44,568 bases of DNA from NCBI GenBank assembly GCA_032358255.1, contig JAULBX010026707.1, positions 1 through 44,568 on the forward strand, read 5' to 3'. Position 1 is the first letter of the stretch, and each line of letters opens with the position of its first letter. Positions 23,147-33,835 of the stretch are shown piece by piece. The translations under genes were made by a program, and so were the position numbers. This DNA is from Heterotrichella gracilis (lineage: Eukaryota; Sar; Xanthophyceae; Tribonematales; Xanthonemataceae). The notes beneath the pieces were generated by a model. The model worked only from the letters and a program-made list of their open reading frames with translations, was not told the origin of the DNA and did not search any database.

Positions 23147-23868
23147 TCAAAACTTGTCAAAGTCAACGGATTGCTTGTAGCTGCTGCTGAACAGTGGCAC
23201 TGCTTCTGGTGCAATTGCTTCATCAAAGGACGCTGCACTGTCCTTCAATGGAGGGGCACAATGTGAGGGATTCAGTAAACTGCCCACATGGCCCACACGG
23301 TGTACATGTGGGTGGTCATACTGCCCGCAGTAGAATGTGACAATCCCAACCTTAGTGCTACGTGTGGGGTGTGGCTGGGGGACTTGCACCAAGTGAGCTA
23401 AACCCGGCAACCTGGGAGAAACGGGGAGGCTTGGAGTGAAAATTTGATGGGCGGATGGGTGTTCACAAGTTACACTGGCTTGCAGGCAACTGTTGTTTAC
23501 GCACAGCATTATGAACCGATGCAAGCGTGATCATCAGAAGGAGCAACAAACACACTACAGCCCATTGCCAAAGTCAGACAATATTACAATATTTTTGAGG
23601 TATGCGCACAACTGTCCATGCAGGCATATGCATAGATATATATCGGTAATTACCCGCGTTTGCAATGGACCCTTCATTTTGTACACCCCATGAATCTCAT
23701 GGCCCCTCCCACCTTAAAGGTGGGAAAGTTTCCCACCCAAGCCCATGCCCTCTTGGCCGTGGCAAAGAGGTCTCGTCCCTGTTGCTTTCCCTTGCGGCGC
23801 TGAGGCCTGGCGTTTGATGGGATATGCCCAAAGGAAAGGGCAGCCGAATTCTGGTTCGCTACATGCAT
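23147..23868 (-). CDS. Hypothetical protein, two-exon model
   Basis: Not recognised. Exon 1 (23687-23868) from ATG encodes a Lys/Arg-rich stretch (RPQRRKGKQQGRDLF) and AWAWVGNFPTFKVGG. Exon 2 (23147-23411) begins after a TCTCCCAG acceptor and encodes LAHLVQVPQPHPTRS, KVGIVTFYCGQYDHPHVHRV, then an acidic/Ser-rich end finishing SVDFDKF. The phase agrees (2 then 1 base), giving 148 residues. An earlier in-frame ATG at 23967 would add 33. The composition looks like real protein and the final exon has a coherent C-terminus. It lacks known motifs, and the flanks are AT-rich. Confidence 0.4.
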
Positions 23869-24447
23869 GCGTGACGGGTGCTCCCTGGGTAGAGCACAAT
23901 TGCTGGCGACCATGGACCCGCTGGAATTGCCATGCCCTCGGGGACTAACCTCGAGATCACTGCACATGCAATCACAAAGGACTAGTAGCTACATTAACTC
24001 AACATGGATCACTGTGGGATACTATCAGTACACGAGTCGGTTTACTTGCTGGTTTCATGAAACGTCTGTATAGAATATAATAGATATTATGTCATGGTGC
24101 AAATTAGATATCTCAAGCAGTGCATTGGCTGTTGGCCCTGTTGAGGCAATGAAGTTGTGCAATGGGGATAAACGTGAATTCAGCACTAGTGGTTTAAACA
24201 CTTTCAACAAATATATTTGCGTTCTCAATCTGAATTTACCAACCTATGCAAAGTTGTATATATATTGTGGAGGATTCTGGACTCCTGTTGGACAGACCTG
24301 TTGTGGGGCTCGATTAGGAGACTCTACTATGGACACTATTCACGTGTGCTGCATTCAGCTAGCTTTTGCTTGGCTCATTTCTTTGAGCAGTGCAGTCTGT
24401 TGCTCTGCATGGTTATTTTGAAGATCTATAATACCAACAGCCATTCC
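23869..24447. other. AT-rich spacer
   Basis: No gene recognised. Holds the 3' UTR of the EF-hand gene and any promoter of the hypothetical gene on the left. Confidence 0.4.
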
Positions 24448-27400
24448 TCACCTGTCCCTAGTGACTTCAATCACCACATGCTCGCAACCTTCAGAATCTC
24501 CTTCCCTGCTGTCCAGAACCCCACCTACCCCTGCCCCGCTTCCACCCAGCGCCGCCACCACCCCCGCCATGGCAGGCTGTAGATGGGGTGGGAGGGCGGA
24601 GCACAGGGCAGCAGCGGCAGCAGCCAGACCACCCTAGCAGCCAAGCCAGGGGAATCAATTCACTACATTGTCCGGCTTGACATGCAATGCAGCATGCCAT
24701 GGCGTCACAATGCATGCTGGCGCTAGTTAGTTAGTTAGCCATAAGAAAGCTGCAGGTCATGACCACTTAAAAGTTGACATGTGCACATATTACACATTGA
24801 TGATCGTGCCGTATTGCTGTAGCAATATATTATGTAACAGCAGTGCCCAAGGGTTAAGCAATGTGATGCATACCAACAGCAATGCACAGCCGATACATGC
24901 GCCGCCCCGCGCCCCTCGCACCTGCCCTCCAGCAGTAGGTGCCATTGGTGGTGCTCCCGCCCCCCCTGCCTCCACTCCCCCCAATGTGAACGGTCTTGTG
25001 AGCACTACCAGCAGCACCAGGAGCAGCACCACGTTTGCAGCCGCCACTATGGCCACAGCCTGGGCCAGTGACAAGCCCGCACTGCACCACATGCATGAGC
25101 ACGACATCAGGGGGCTGGTGTATTGCAGGGACTGTTGAGCTCGCAAAGCCCCTCAAGGGCTTCAGATCCGCCAATTTACATTCACAATAGATGCAGGCAC
25201 AATGGAGTCCATTGGTACTGCAATTTTATCATTGTTTATTTCCGCAGTCTTCCACCTAATAAGATACACGCATCCAAGGACAACCCAATTTCATCATCGT
25301 ATGCACAGCAGCGTTTTATTCGTGGGCTTTATGCATGGTAACCAGTCCGGTCAAGTCACCACCCTTCAAGGTAAAGTTTATTCCGTGCTATCAACATCTT
25401 ACCCCTTGCCCCCCTCAATCCTACTGGCCCCACTCACCCCTGCACTGACGCTGCCCCAGCTGCTACCTCCCCCGCCACGACCGCCAGTCCAGCAATGAAG
25501 CGCACCGCCCCCCACACCACCCACCGCACCGCCAGCTCCTGAGCGGCAGCCGCAGCCTGTGCCGCCAAGGGTGCGGTGGCAGTGGCTATGAGGGAGGGGC
25601 GGGGTGGGGCAGGAGTGGGGCTGTGAGCCTGCTGTGGCTTGCTGTGTGCCGCAGTGTGCTGCTCCTCCAGCAGGCGGAGGTCTGGACCAACACAACATAT
25701 ACAGGGTGGAGGACCATTGAGTCGCATGGTCATCAGCAGACCGTCAACGGTTTGCTGACACATATGTGAGTACGTACTGATATGTGGGTGGTAATTGTAC
25801 GTTGGATTATATCATAGCAATGTATTTGATGGGAGAGTTGAACATTAAGACAACCATGGAATGTTGATAGCCCAGTTGTCATGCATGCATCATATCTTAA
25901 TCTACATTGAATACTTAAATAAATGAATAAATACGCATTATCAATGTATATGCATGCATGCATGGCAGCGGTATCACTCGGCATGTGCCTTTATTCTAAA
26001 CTCCTATAGGTATCCCCTTATGGCTGAGACTTGCATTGAAACACAGGTCTGGTGCCACATAACACCAGTGACAGATTTCCACAACATGCATCAGCACTGC
26101 ACCATGGATACGCGTGGTTAGTGACATGTCAAATGACAGTGCTGCAAGTTTTACAATACAGCACACTGCATCAATGACTTGCACACCAGCACATGCCCGT
26201 TACCTGTGTTGCGGGTCAGGCAAGTGGCAGCAACGCTTCCAGATACCGCCATGCCCCGCAGTGCTGCAGTGCTGTTACTCTGCTGCGTCAAATGCCCGTG
26301 GTCTGCGCGTGGTTGCCTGCATGCATGCGTGAGCCACGCAATGATTCAACAGCTGGCAGTTGACACGCAGCACCAAGAGTCAAACCATGAAATCTATTAG
26401 GGCCATGGCATGGCACCAGAGAAATAAAACTATTCAACACTTGCATGCCTGCAGCATGCGTATATATGAGTCCTGTCATAATGCTCCTCCAGCTCCCAGG
26501 TGGTAGGTCCCCTGCAAGGCGGCACAATGTGCATGGCATACACATGTCAACCTATGCCTCTAAGGTAGTCCACACCTATCTTTGACCGCCATGGTGTGTT
26601 CCTCAAGCACGGCCACCAAGCGCTTTGCCTCCCCATTCCCGTGTGCATACTGCTTCACAAGCACCTGCAGCATGCCCCCGTCATCATGCGCCCCCGCCAC
26701 CCCAGGCACCGCTGCATTTGCCAGTGCCGTCGCAGCATCCAGCAACAGCCGTTCAACCATTGCCTCGATCTCTGCACATGTGCACAATCCACACTTTGGC
26801 ATGCAACAATCGTATACGTATATATAGCGTAGTAGGTTAACAATCATTTCTAAGTGACGGAACGCAGAGCATAGAAATGCATAATGCCACTGTTTATCGA
26901 CCAGGTGGTGGACGCTGCCCGGGCCTGCTGTTGGCCAACTACCAGTACCCACGTGCAATGACGGAACCACGTCCAAACAGTTTTTAAAAGACAATTGCAA
27001 CAGTATGTGCGCAAACCTGCAGCCTGCAACTACATTGCGTGCATGGCGCCATGCCTTGCAAGCGCCCCACACCTACATAGTCCAGGTACCCTTTTCCACT
27101 GCCATCCGCCCTGATGGCCGCCCCTGCCACCACCCCCTCCACCACCTCACACAGCGTCTCTCCATAGCCACCGGGCGGCGCACCCAGGCAAATGTTGGCA
27201 GCCGCTCGAGAGATGAGCGCCACCTCGCTGTGGCTCAGCAAGCCGTCACCATCCCTGTGCCACGGGCAAGATTACTGAGGAATTATACAGCATGGCCCGT
27301 GAGCAGGGGATCGGTGTAATTACGGTTTATTGAAGCCTTGAGCTCTTTCAGCTTGACAGTGCCCACACACTGTTGTGCCAAGGGCACGCGGCTAAGGAAT

Positions 27401-28288
27401 AAAGTTTTCAGCTCAATTTATGCTTGCCTCACCTGCCCATCCCAGCCATGACAACTTCCACGCGCTCCCCCAGCCCTGCGCTGGGATGAACCAGGGCAAG
27501 CATCAAGGCTGGGTATATGGCAGGTAGGCTGTCTGGAACTGTGCCGGACTCAGCCACCGTGGAAGTGTCCAGGTGGGGCGGAGGCAGGGTGGCTGCCGGC
27601 AGGGCGCACATGGTCCACAACAAGGCACTGCTCTGCAAGTAGTGGGATATGATGCCCAGATTCAGCACACAAGTATATTCTAAAAGATGCGTACAGGTCC
27701 CCAACTTCCAGCTGGTGATTCACTGCTCTAGAGAACTCAGATCTGAGAGAGTTCTCATGCGCTTGCGAAGGCGTATGTCGCTTTGGGCACACGCATTCAA
27801 TTGGAGTACATTCTCCAAGGACTGTGCCACAGCAGAAAATCAGGTTCTCATCCGGGATCCAAGACATTGCAAGGTTGGTGTTGAAGGTACTGCCTCCCTG
27901 ACTCCGCAACCATATACCTCAGAGTGCAGTGCCGAGGTGAGCGCCCTGAACTCATCTTGCAAAAGGACCAGCGCATTATCTGGGCCGTTGGTGTTATCAG
28001 ATGCTGCACACATTGAGTTGTGCCTCAGTATTTTAGTGGGCCACTGCCAGTAAGCTGGCTCAGATAGGACTTGTTGGTATGAATGCAAAGTGTTACATTG
28101 TTGGGTTGAGCTCGAGTATGGTTGCACTAAGTGTCCAGTTGGTTGTTCTGCTCTCACCTCGCGCCTTTTGCCAGAGAACGGTTGAAATGTCATGCAGAGA
28201 CCCCAAGAGCTGGAGGTCTGCAGGCAGGGTTGTCAGTCCCAGCAGGTCGTGCAGGAACTCCATCACACAGGTGTGTGACACAGGACCC
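24448..28288 (-). CDS. EF-hand calcium-binding protein with C-terminal membrane segment (incomplete model)
   Basis: Family not recognised. Supported exons, high to low: 28158-28288, 27918-28003, 27433-27632, 27073-27254, 26576-26771, then (after at least one unresolved exon) 25438-25681, 24922-25081, 24448-24576. The N-terminal part is helical and Leu-rich (MEFLHDLLGLTTLPADLQLL); ATG 28263 could be the start, but the exon is open to an acceptor at 28289. Exons 3-5 hold an EF-hand pair: GRDGDGLLSHSE, whose first loop position is Gly instead of Asp, and a canonical DGSGKGYLDYVE that is completed only across an intron. A long helical region with LEEHTMAVKD follows, then Ala-rich helices (AAQELAVRWVVWGAVRF) and a hydrophobic segment VVLLLVLLVVL with a Gly-rich tail ending VIEVTRDR. 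The phase between 26576 and 25681 does not match, so an exon is missing from this model. Likely a membrane-tethered calcium sensor. Confidence 0.6.
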
Positions 28289-28498
28289 CTGAGAGCACAG
28301 TGCACGACAGGATACCATAGATTGTATGCTCATATGAGGAAATACATGTCACATAGCTTTACATAGCTCTTATTATCTATTAATTTTGGAAGCAGGCAGT
28401 GCCAGTGCACGGGTGTGCCGTTCTCGCCCATGCACAAGGCGCATGCCAATTGCATGCCGTGGCGGATGTTGGTGCTACCCAAAAAGAACGACAACCAC

Positions 28499-28543
28499 CT
28501 GGCGGAAAGGTGGCTATGTCCAACTGGCGGAAAGGTGGCTATG
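28499..28543. repeat. 20-base tandem duplication
   Basis: CTGGCGGAAAGGTGGCTATG occurs identically at 28499-28518 and 28524-28543, five bases apart. A recent slippage or duplication. Confidence 0.85.
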
Positions 28544-28739
28544 AATCATATACGCTGTTCTCACTGACGGGCTCGTTGTTGAAGTCGAGCGTTAAAAAGT
28601 GTGTTTGCCACCGCTTGGAAGGTGGCCCACCGTCCGGACTTTGTGGGCGAATGTGCTGGGACAAGGATACACTGCTGGGTTTCACTTTGGATACCCTGCT
28701 GAGCTTCCTCCACTCATTCAACTTATCAGTGAGCAACAC
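28539..28739 (-). pseudogene. Possible orphan 3' exon or gene fragment
   Basis: A frame of about 65 codons ending at a TAG overlapping the 20-base duplication. It reads as ordinary soluble protein (LNEWRKLSRVSKVKPSSVSL, then KRWQTHFLTLDFNNEPVSEN) and is preceded by a plausible CAG acceptor. I found no upstream exon that joins it and do not recognise the family. It may be a fragment of a transposon-borne or lost gene. Confidence 0.25.
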
Positions 28740-29427
28740 AGCGTTACCTGCTGCTCAGTACACAGCTGTTACGCCCACAGGTTATCCCGCCCAACCCAAG
28801 TCCACGCAAACTCGTGTCGTGACACCCACCACAGGTATGACAACACTTTCGGAACTTATCGACAGGCAACCAGGGGTGGCAGTGACCGTTTGAACCGGAT
28901 ACAAGGCTTCATAACATGCATAGTTTGTGTTCTTAGACCAGTTCGTACTCGGTAGGTGCATAGGTCCCCGCGTCATGTTTTGCATATGCATGCATGCTTG
29001 AGCGACCAGGGACCTGCTGTCGGGGCTTGCTGCAGCTGAGCCAGGACAATAGCGGGTTGCAATATCGTTGCATAAGAAAATCTAGTTGGCAAACGACCTC
29101 AGTCCGTCATTCGGTCCCCTCTTTTGTAGTTACACCAGCACCACATACCAATGCATGCATTTGCACCAATCACCACAACGGCTGCTCTGGTGACCCTGTA
29201 CCTGTAGTACATTCACGCCTGTTGCCGAAAGTAGGTTACTGTTTGCCTCGCTTCTTTTATGCGAATTTAGATAGCTCTGAGCACCAGCGGTGATCTGGCA
29301 ACTGGCTGTGTGCACCACCACTTAAAATGTGTCCTGGGTATTTGAAGTGGCCCTGCGAGGAAACGATCACATCACCAAAACAAACACCTCGTGCAGGTTT
29401 TGTATCCGAACCCGCAGTCGCGCAGCC

Positions 29428-29838
29428 ATGGCTACCTGCCGCGCCACCATTGCGCACCTGCCCCTGGCGCCCTCTCGCCCCACCACCGCTTCCCAGCGCC
29501 CCTTCACCCGCACACCCCCCTTGCCCCGCCGCCTCACCCCCACTCCCCTGCGCGCTGAGCCCGAGGGCAAGGTTGTGAGGGAGTACCGTGAGGATGACGG
29601 GAGCGTGACGGAGGGCTCCCCCAAGGGCTCCCAGCAGGGCGCCATCTACTCGGACGGCAAGCTCGAGCCCCCCCGCAAGGATGTGATGTCTGACGCCATG
29701 AAGCAGCGGCTGAGGGAGGAGTACATTGGGCTGGGGGGGTCGCCCAACAAGCCCATGGGCTCCAACTACTTCCTGTGGATCATACTGGGGGTCAGCGCGC
29801 TGGCGGTGGCAAGCGCACTCACAGGGGCGCTGGGGTGA
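29428..29838 (+). CDS. Small plastid-targeted single-pass membrane protein
   Basis: Intronless, 136 residues. Residues 1 to about 42 are a typical chloroplast transit peptide (MATCRATIAHLPLAPSRPTT, rich in Ser/Thr/Arg/Pro, no acid). The mature part begins LRAEPEGKVVREYREDDGSV, followed by a helix with SDAMKQRLREEYIGLGGSPN and a single C-terminal hydrophobic helix NYFLWIILGVSALAVASALT, so the bulk probably faces the stroma with a tail anchor in the thylakoid. The LGGSPNKP-x-x-x-NYFL pattern recalls conserved plant thylakoid proteins of unknown function, from memory; I cannot name the family securely. ATG 29428 lies in a CGCAGCCATGG context. The frame is GC-rich unlike its surroundings. Confidence 0.7.
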   Translation: MATCRATIAHLPLAPSRPTTASQRPFTRTPPLPRRLTPTPLRAEPEGKVVREYREDDGSVTEGSPKGSQQGAIYSDGKLEPPRKDVMSDAMKQRLREEYIGLGGSPNKPMGSNYFLWIILGVSALAVASALTGALG

Positions 29839-31098
29839 GCGCTGTGAGGTGCAGCTAGTACTAGAGAAGATAAACGCAGAGAGATTGGTGCATGGCAGAC
29901 AGTCAATAGTTTGGTGCAGCGTGATTGGCCAAGAATGCACCCAGAGACCAAGAGCCATGTAGCGCTAGCAGCCTGCATATGGATTGAGATAAGAGTAGAT
30001 GAAGCCATGACAGAGGAGGAGACAGGGTGGCGGTGTGTGATGCAGCCCAGACGGGAGATTTGATCTTGAAACACTTTTTTGACAGGCTTGCCAGCTTTAG
30101 ATTTATTTTTTATTGCCCCCTGAGGCTCTAAAGTTAGAGGCATAAACCTGAAGAAGGACTGCCCATCAACTGTGAAATTCCATTCATCATGATTATGTCG
30201 ACAGTGACTCAAGACTTTGCCTTCGGGACCATATGGGCCCCTAATGCATTAGGGCCCCCCGGGTGGCAACGTACATGATATGGCTGACATGCTGCAGTTA
30301 GGTAATTTGAACCAATGTTCTGAACAGCGTAAGGAAAATTGTAATTATTATGTAATATCTGTACTACAGCATGTCATCATTGAATGATGCTTATCGTGAT
30401 AATCGTTGCAATATTGCTCCCATAATAATCATTAAAGTTTAAAATCATTGTGCACATGTCCGCCAAGAATGATCTGATCAGTCGTGTCGGACAGGATTCC
30501 ATTGAATTGCAATACAAATGCGGCAAGGAGTCCTACAGGAGCAGTGCATTCAGATGTCCAGATTGGGTAGACAATGTCATAGGGTCCTTGGTCTGATCAG
30601 AGTCCAACTACCTTCCCATGTGTCAGGGACCTCCGGGCCCGGGGCCTGCTGCAGCAGTGGGCATGTGCTCATACCTTTCAAGGTTTCGTCAACTTTCAGA
30701 GAGGGTGTGGCGAAGCACATTACTAGTAATATGCTTAAACTTTTTGATTAAATCCAACCATCGTATGGTAACCGCCACCACCATGGCACCTAACTTGCAT
30801 CATGATATTTGCGTTGCCAAGCATGATGCCCTCCAACTCGTCACTGACGGCACTGAACCAGTGGGCGCCACAATGATCGCAGGCTAAAACCAATGCATGC
30901 CCATGGTTGCTATTGTAAGCGCTGGCAACCTCAGGCTGCGGCCTGTAATCCAATTTAATCGTACAACCCCCGATTGGCGTGCTGCCAGTACACCCAGTAC
31001 TCCGGGTAACTTGGCAATACTTTAAACTGTATTCCACATACATTGTAAAACTGCACCAGGTCCTGGTGATCCACTATTTGTGCCCAGCATGGCATTTG
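29839..31098. other. AT-rich spacer
   Basis: No gene supported. A minus-strand frame near 30960-30800 (ACDHCGAHWFSAVSDELEG) looks protein-like but has no partner exon. A palindromic CCCTAATGCATTAGGG lies at 30239-30254. The 3' UTRs of both flanking genes fall here. Confidence 0.4.
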
Positions 31099-33109
31099 CT
31101 AGTATTCGTCCTCGTCCTCGTCCCACCCGTCCTCATCATACGCAGCAGACTGCGTGCTCTCATCCCGGAGCGGTTGTTGTGACACCACCTCCACCGCCTC
31201 CTCCCCATACTGCTCATAGCTGTCTTCAAAATCCGTCTCGTCTTGTTCCTCCCTCTTGCCCCCCTGCACACTGCTGACAGCCCCTTGTCGGGCCTTGCCA
31301 TCATGCAGCCGCGACTGCAATGCCTACAGGGGGGAAAGTGGACCAACATTCAGCCCAGTGTGCATGCAGTGGCAGGTCCTAACCCCCAGCTACACATGTG
31401 GGCCGATTCAAATTCACAGCCGCCAAAACTGCTGACGTGGCAAGCAATCATGTGCACAGGTTGAGCACAGGTTGACAGTATTATACAAAAGCAATAATAT
31501 TGTAAGCATGCATATTTACCTACCAGTGCGTTGGCATGCAGCCGCTGTGCTGTGGGTTGCACCCACACGTGAACAGCTACAGTTGTCACCACCCACATGG
31601 CCCTGTGCGGCCTCTGCGGCTCTGCCAAACCCATGCGTCTGCTTCAACCCCCACTGTATCCCTACCTGTTGCCTGGCATACAGCTGCTCCAATTCCTTCT
31701 TGGCTGCCCGCACGTCCCTCGCCTTGCGCTTGCGGTTGGCACGGGCAAGAACGCCCTGGGTGTCCTGCACAGCGCATGGGAGGGCGGGCTGGGGCAACAG
31801 GATCGTGTGCAGAAATATATGGCAAGCGGGTGCCTGTCTGGCACAACTAAGTACACCAACATAGGCAACTTAGGTGCACCAGCATCACCACTGCCCATGT
31901 GCTGTCAATCGCAACATACTGCCAAGTCAGTAGATGGTTGCAGGCATTTGCAGCATCCCTTGGTGTCGACAAGGTGCAATGCATGGTGCGCACACTGCAT
32001 GTAGCAGGACTATGACACCTCCCCCCCTCACCTTGATTTTTTCCTCCACCTCCCTCAGCTGCTGGTCCAGCGGCGTGCCCCCCACCCCCAGCATGCGCCA
32101 GCCCAGCCAGCCAGCTGCCGCCACCAGCGCCACCACCACCACCTTTGCAGCAACATTCAAAAGGGTGCTGGGGCGGGGAGGGGGCCGCTCGCCTGCAGCA
32201 GGGGTGGGTGGGCAGGTTGGGCGACCGACCAAGTGACAAAGCAGGAATGCAAGCGATGAATCTTGGCTTTTTTACGCGAAGTGACAAAGCAGGATTGCAC
32301 ACGATGAATCTTGGCTTTTTTATGCGAGTGCTGCCATGCAGGCAAGCTGGTGCTGTACAGTGGCCAGGCGTGTGGGTGGTTGTGGCACGCAGAACATGTG
32401 CTGTGGTGAGGTCAAGAGTCAGCATGCACCCCCCAAGCACCCGCCTGTGAGGCCCGAGCGCATATAGCCAAGCAGCGTCCAGCCACACAGCAAATAAAGC
32501 AGCAGACCCCCACCCCACCCACCCACCTGCATGCTTGCGCAGCAGCTCCAGCACCAGGCTCCCGCCGGTGCCATGGACGCTCTGGGGCAGCAGGGGAGGC
32601 ATGTGAGCAGCAGCGCAATTGCAAATGTGGGCACAGCCATGGATGGGTATCCATTGGTCAGGTTTCTGGAAGTCTGTAGTTGGGGCAGCATTTTGGATCA
32701 AGTGAACTTACCTCGATGCACTCTTCATTCCTCCAGCACTGGAAGTTTGGCAGAGGCAGCAACACCCCCAGCTCAGCAGCTAGCTCCTGTGAGATTGGGG
32801 GAGCAAGGGGTAAGGAGTAGTCCTAGAGTGGGTCGGTATGGCATGGCGTTGACATGTGCATACGGGTGGCTTAAGGCGCACAGGCTCATGTGCCAACAGT
32901 GCGGTGGTACCCACAGGTGGTGTGCTTGTGCTCAACTGCCATGCCGCCCCACCCCATCACTGGTACAGCGTTGCAATGGTACCTATCATTCTCCCAAAGT
33001 AGGTGGTGCGGCACGTACTAAGGTACACTGTTGAAGCATGCAGTGGTGGTAATGCAACCGTATGTGTAAAGTACACCATTGCATGGATGCGCATGACCAT
33101 GCACGGCCT

Positions 33110-33166
<57 letters not shown>

Positions 33167-33835
33167 NNNNNNNNNNCCCCCCCCCCCACCCCCGCCCCAC
33201 CTTTGCCTGGTCTGCGTCCACCTCCACCCACACCACGTGGCTATACTCTGGCCTCTTGGACAGCTGCTGGAAGGCGGGGCGAAGCTGCTGGCTCTGGACG
33301 GAGAAGGGCTGCAGGAGGGCGATGGGGTGGGTGGTGTGCGGTGGCGGTGAGTGTGGACTGGTGGGGGGCATGTGCTGCCAGTGGCTTGCATGGTGGGTAC
33401 ACTGAAACTCGAAGGTGGGCCATCTGAGGATATACACTCAGCGCAAAGTGTAGCTGGTTGAATGTACTGCCTAATCGCTGCCCGGTGTGGTGGTACTGCA
33501 CGTCCACACCCAGGCTTGGCACTGGGTCCACAGCACAGGTGGAGTGGTAGTATTGCCATCACGTTGCCATACTAGGCTAAGCTCAAACTGCAAACTTCGA
33601 ATGCATATTACAACAGCACCATATTCTAGAGCGTTCCTAGTACAGCCCAGCTGTACCCTAGCTCCCCACCAACAGTGGCCCAACCCACACCACTCACCGT
33701 ATGCAAGTTCACGAATATGAGCCTATCCTTGAACTTGCTGAGCAGGCTGCGCCACTTTTGCACGCTGTCCAGCCGTTTTATCCGTGTCTGGCCCTGCAGC
33801 GTCTTGCTGCGCCTGGCCTTGCCCTTGGGTGGCAT
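31099..33835 (-). CDS. Thioredoxin-fold membrane protein lacking active-site cysteines
   Basis: Seven exons, high to low: 33698-33835, 33201-33308, 32712-32786, 32527-32581, 32032-32192, 31666-31764, 31099-31323; 286 residues. Basic N-terminus (MPPKGKARRSKTLQ), then a thioredoxin-like domain at about 25-125: helix VQKWRSLLSKF, strand LIFVNLHT, then FSVQSQQLRPAF exactly where thioredoxins have WCGPCK-x-x-x-P-x-F, strand VVWVEVDADQAK, helix ELAAELGV, the cis-Pro region LPLPNF, and strand FQCWRNEECIE. Both catalytic Cys are Ser (49, 52), so disulfide chemistry is unlikely. A helix at 136-157 spans a membrane, followed by a charged coiled-coil-like region (LREVEEKIK, ANRKRKARDVRAAKKELEQL) and an acidic tail DEDGWDEDEDEY. 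Splice phases all agree. The second intron contains a sequence gap with homopolymer runs. Role unknown; perhaps a binding or scaffold module. Confidence 0.83.
32233..32327. repeat. 48-base tandem duplication in an intron
   Basis: Two copies starting GTGACAAAGCAGGA and containing CGATGAATCTTGGCTTTTTTA sit at 32233-32280 and 32281-32327 with few differences. They lie inside the fourth intron of the thioredoxin-fold gene. Confidence 0.8.
33110..33187. repeat. Poly-G run, 10-base N gap, poly-C run
   Basis: 57 G residues (33110-33166), ten N (33167-33176), then 11 C (33177-33187), all inside the second intron of the thioredoxin-fold gene. G on one side and C on the other of a fixed-size gap suggests a read- or scaffold-joining artefact around a homopolymer. 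Frames running through it as poly-Pro or poly-Gly are not real. Confidence 0.9.

Larger units (their letters stand above)
28289..29427. other. Spacer with a possible orphan C-terminal exon
   Basis: Contains a 20-base duplication (28499-28543) and, on the minus strand, a coherent 28739-28539 frame listed separately. The remainder has no recognised gene; it may hold the 5' end of the EF-hand gene on the left and the promoter of the small plus-strand plastid gene on the right. Confidence 0.4.

Noticed and set aside
29257..29958. 233-codon minus-strand frame
   Set aside because: Antisense shadow of the small plastid protein gene; high GC third positions keep the opposite strand open.
30239..30254. 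CCCTAATGCATTAGGG palindrome as a possible operator
   Set aside because: Single copy, far from any start codon, and built from TGCA and telomere-like pieces common in this DNA.
30735..31043. Minus-strand frame with a CxxC-containing protein-like stretch
   Set aside because: No joining exons, no known domain, and the frame opens without a good start; kept only as a note in the spacer entry.
31847..32701. 284-codon minus-strand frame
   Set aside because: Wrong frame relative to the thioredoxin-fold exons it overlaps; it translates intron DNA and the 48-base repeat.
32957..33562. Poly-Pro and poly-Gly frames crossing the gap
   Set aside because: Artefacts of the poly-G/N/poly-C block in an intron.
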